Origin: Bacteroidota bacterium
GTDB lineage: Bacteria; Bacteroidota; Bacteroidia; Flavobacteriales; Weeksellaceae
Assembly (NCBI GenBank): GCA_023457935.1
Contig: JAEXBA010000075.1
Coordinates: 1 to 6,381 of the forward strand
Direction of reading: 5' to 3'
Length of the DNA: 6,381 bases
Both the position numbers and the translations under genes were made by a program. Below, piece after piece: positions 5,819 to 6,381 of the stretch. Within the stretch, counting starts at the first letter, position 1. Every line of letters begins with the position of its first letter. Below the pieces are notes generated by a model. It searched no databases and had not been told where the DNA came from. It was given only the letters and a program-made list of their open reading frames with translations.

Positions 5819-5851
5819 TTTTTGCACATTTTCTATAAAAATCTGCAAAAA
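5819..5851. repeat. 33-nt imperfect inverted repeat, operator-like
   Basis: TTTTTGCA (5819-5826) is the exact complement of TGCAAAAA (5844-5851). After one C/C mismatch (5827/5843), ATTTT (5828-5832) pairs with AAAAT (5838-5842) around the 5-nt centre CTATA. The result is 13 paired positions out of 14 with near-perfect dyad symmetry. No T tract follows on either strand, so it does not read as a terminator. It could be a protein-binding operator or a chance AT-rich palindrome. Confidence 0.55.
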
Positions 5852-5893
5852 GAGCTCACACATACCGTTCCATCCGGGGCGCAGTTTCGGATG

Positions 5894-5927
5894 TTGTTCA
5901 CATCTGTTTTAAATTTGCTTACCTTTG
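5894..5927 (+). promoter_or_regulatory. rnpB promoter (TTG, 23 bp, TACCTTTG)
   Basis: TACCTTTG (5920-5927) is an exact TAnnTTTG match, with a TTG at 5894-5896 separated by 23 bp, at the long end of the accepted spacing. The predicted transcription start is near 5931, only a few bases before helix P1 of the RNase P RNA, which supports the assignment. A second exact match, TAAATTTG (5910-5917), lies 10 bp upstream but has no properly spaced -33 partner. Confidence 0.7.
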
Positions 5928-5933
5928 CAGCCC

Positions 5934-6238
5934 ACAGGAAAACCGGCCTGTTGATTCCGTTTCGGCGGGGTAGGAAAGTCCGGACACCAAAGAGCAGCAT
6001 AGCGGATAACATCCGTCCGCAGTAATGCGAGGACAAGTGCAACAGAAAGTATGTACAGTTCGGCTGTAGTGAAACCAGGTAAACTCTATGCGGTGCAATG
6101 GTAAGTATATCGGCAGTTAAGGGCGGCTCGTCCAATGCCGAGGGGTAACCAGCTAAAGTTTTGCAGCAATGTGAAACGCAGATAAATAACAGGCGTCCGC
6201 CATGGCGGATACAGAATCCGGCTTACAGGTTTTCCTTA
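5934..6238 (+). ncRNA. rnpB: RNase P RNA, bacterial type A-like
   Basis: This is the catalytic RNA of RNase P, which removes 5' leaders from pre-tRNAs together with the small RnpA protein (not in this window). Helix P1 is AGGAAAACC (5936-5944) pairing with GGTTTTCCT (6228-6236), which fixes both ends and gives about 305 nt. Helix P4 of the catalytic core is readable: AGTCCGGA (5977-5984) pairs with TCCGGCT (6217-6223), leaving U5979 as the universally conserved bulged uridine. The flanking conserved blocks GGAAAGTCCGGAC and ACAGAATCCGGCTTAC are present, as is GTGCAACAGAAAGTA (6037-6051) in the specificity domain. GAGGGGTAA near 6140-6148 is a candidate for the L15 loop that binds the tRNA CCA end. 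The outermost P4 pair is A-U (5984/6217) where enterobacterial RNAs have G-C, a compensated change. Exact 5' and 3' ends are estimates to within a few bases. Confidence 0.96.
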
Positions 6239-6255
6239 TTTTCAGAAAAAAACAG

Positions 6256-6289
6256 AAGAGGCTGTCTCAAAAGGACAGTCTTTTTTTTT
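6256..6289 (+). terminator. Intrinsic terminator after rnpB
   Basis: GGCTGTC (6260-6266) pairs with GACAGTC (6274-6280) with one G-U pair and a 7-nt loop TCAAAAG. A further A/G stretch can pair with the start of the nine-T run at 6281-6289. It lies about 20 bp beyond P1 of rnpB and is the best candidate for ending that transcript. The same sequence may also be the terminal inverted repeat of an insertion sequence. Confidence 0.75.
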
Positions 6290-6380
6290 CGCTTTGTTTA
6301 AAAATCCGATTTTTGAAGTTTTCTATTTTTGATTTTTCGAAAAACAAAGCTAAAAAAGTCAAAAAACAGTCTATTTCAGG
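6267..6380 (-). CDS. 3'-terminal fragment of a possible minus-strand gene (37 codons, open to edge)
   Basis: Reading leftward from 6380, a frame stays open for 37 codons and ends in TGA at 6269-6267, inside the loop of the rnpB terminator hairpin. The peptide contains FLTFLALFFEKSKIENFKNR and ends KQSEKKRLSF, a Phe/Lys-rich composition expected from AT-rich DNA in any frame. It has no recognisable domain. If the right edge is an insertion sequence, this would be the tail of its transposase; otherwise it is a chance open frame. Confidence 0.25.
   Translation of the reverse strand, partial: PEIDCFLTFLALFFEKSKIENFKNRIFKQSEKKRLSF
6291..6350. repeat. Inverted repeat GCTTTGTTT / AAACAAAGC with nested palindromes
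   Basis: GCTTTGTTT (6291-6299) and AAACAAAGC (6342-6350) are exact complements, 42 bp apart. Between them are AAAAAT-CCG-ATTTTT (6300-6314), and overlapping the right arm is the 12-bp palindrome TTTTTCGAAAAA (6333-6344). The region begins right after the T run of the rnpB terminator. It may belong to the terminal region of a mobile element; in AT-rich DNA some of this symmetry could be chance. Confidence 0.45.
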
Positions 6381-6381
6381 C

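Larger units (their letters stand above)
5713..5933. other. Divergent intergenic region between ECF sigma gene and rnpB
   Basis: About 220 bp without a convincing gene. For the minus strand the best -7 candidate is TATTTTCG (complement of 5731-5738), one mismatch from TAnnTTTG; it would give a leader of roughly 15 nt before the TTG start. No better candidate was found, so the sigma promoter remains uncertain. The region also contains an imperfect palindrome (5819-5851), four copies of ACATTT (starting at 5740, 5752, 5794 and 5826) and the rnpB promoter at its right end. Short frames crossing this region run into rnpB and look like chance. Confidence 0.6.
6258..6381. mobile_element. Possible end of an insertion sequence, truncated by window edge
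   Basis: GAGGCTGTCTCAAAAGGACAG, starting at 6258, resembles from memory the terminal repeats of transposons common in Bacteroidota (IS1182-like); this is recollection, not a search result. It is consistent that a minus-strand open frame enters from the right edge and ends at a TGA inside this motif, as transposase genes often end within or beside the terminal repeat. The other end, the transposase core and any target duplication lie outside the window, so this remains a hypothesis. The alternative is a plain terminator followed by ordinary intergenic DNA. Confidence 0.3.

Noticed and set aside
5822..6135. Short open frames on both strands across the sigma-rnpB spacer and rnpB
   Set aside because: They run into the RNase P RNA, whose conserved structure explains the sequence; no plausible protein features.
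1..6381. CRISPR array, defence system, tRNA gene, riboswitch or biosynthetic cluster
   Set aside because: No regularly spaced repeats of suitable length, no matching protein domains and no tRNA cloverleaf were found; the window is essentially housekeeping.

Overview
The window looks like a housekeeping stretch from a Bacteroidota chromosome, most likely Flavobacteriia of the Chryseobacterium/Weeksellaceae type. Four things support this. The DNA is AT-rich. Ribosomal protein S16 carries a long Ala/Glu-rich tail. Shine-Dalgarno sequences are nearly absent. Exact or near-exact copies of the Bacteroidota -7 promoter element TAnnTTTG stand in front of almost every transcription unit. The genus is inferred from protein character only; no database search was possible.

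Layout, left to right. Positions 1-24 hold degenerate 8-bp repeats cut by the window edge. The plus strand then carries rpsP (ribosomal protein bS16), rimM (30S maturation factor), asnS (asparaginyl-tRNA synthetase) and rpoN (sigma-54). Three of the four (not asnS) are followed by a visible intrinsic terminator and each has its own candidate promoter, so they look like separately expressed neighbours and not one operon. A perfect 24-nt palindromic terminator after rpoN and a 7-bp tandem repeat (4504-4552) separate rpoN from a convergent minus-strand pair: an ECF sigma factor gene and an overlapping gene for a four-helix membrane protein of unknown function. A 220-bp divergent intergenic region with an imperfect palindrome and repeated CACATTT motifs leads to rnpB, the RNase P RNA, on the plus strand. 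Its conserved core, including helix P4 with the bulged uridine, can be read directly. The right edge has the rnpB terminator hairpin and a minus-strand open frame that may be the end of an insertion sequence.

Functionally the window is about making and steering the gene-expression machinery: ribosome assembly (rpsP, rimM), tRNA charging (asnS), tRNA 5'-end processing (rnpB) and two alternative sigma factors of unrelated families (RpoN and ECF). I see no exotic defence, biosynthetic or mobile system inside the window. The points most worth following are the sigma/membrane-protein pair and its unusual TTG start, the probable leaderless rimM mRNA, the start-stop codons ahead of asnS, the stop-codon-rich tandem repeats, and the possible IS end beside rnpB.
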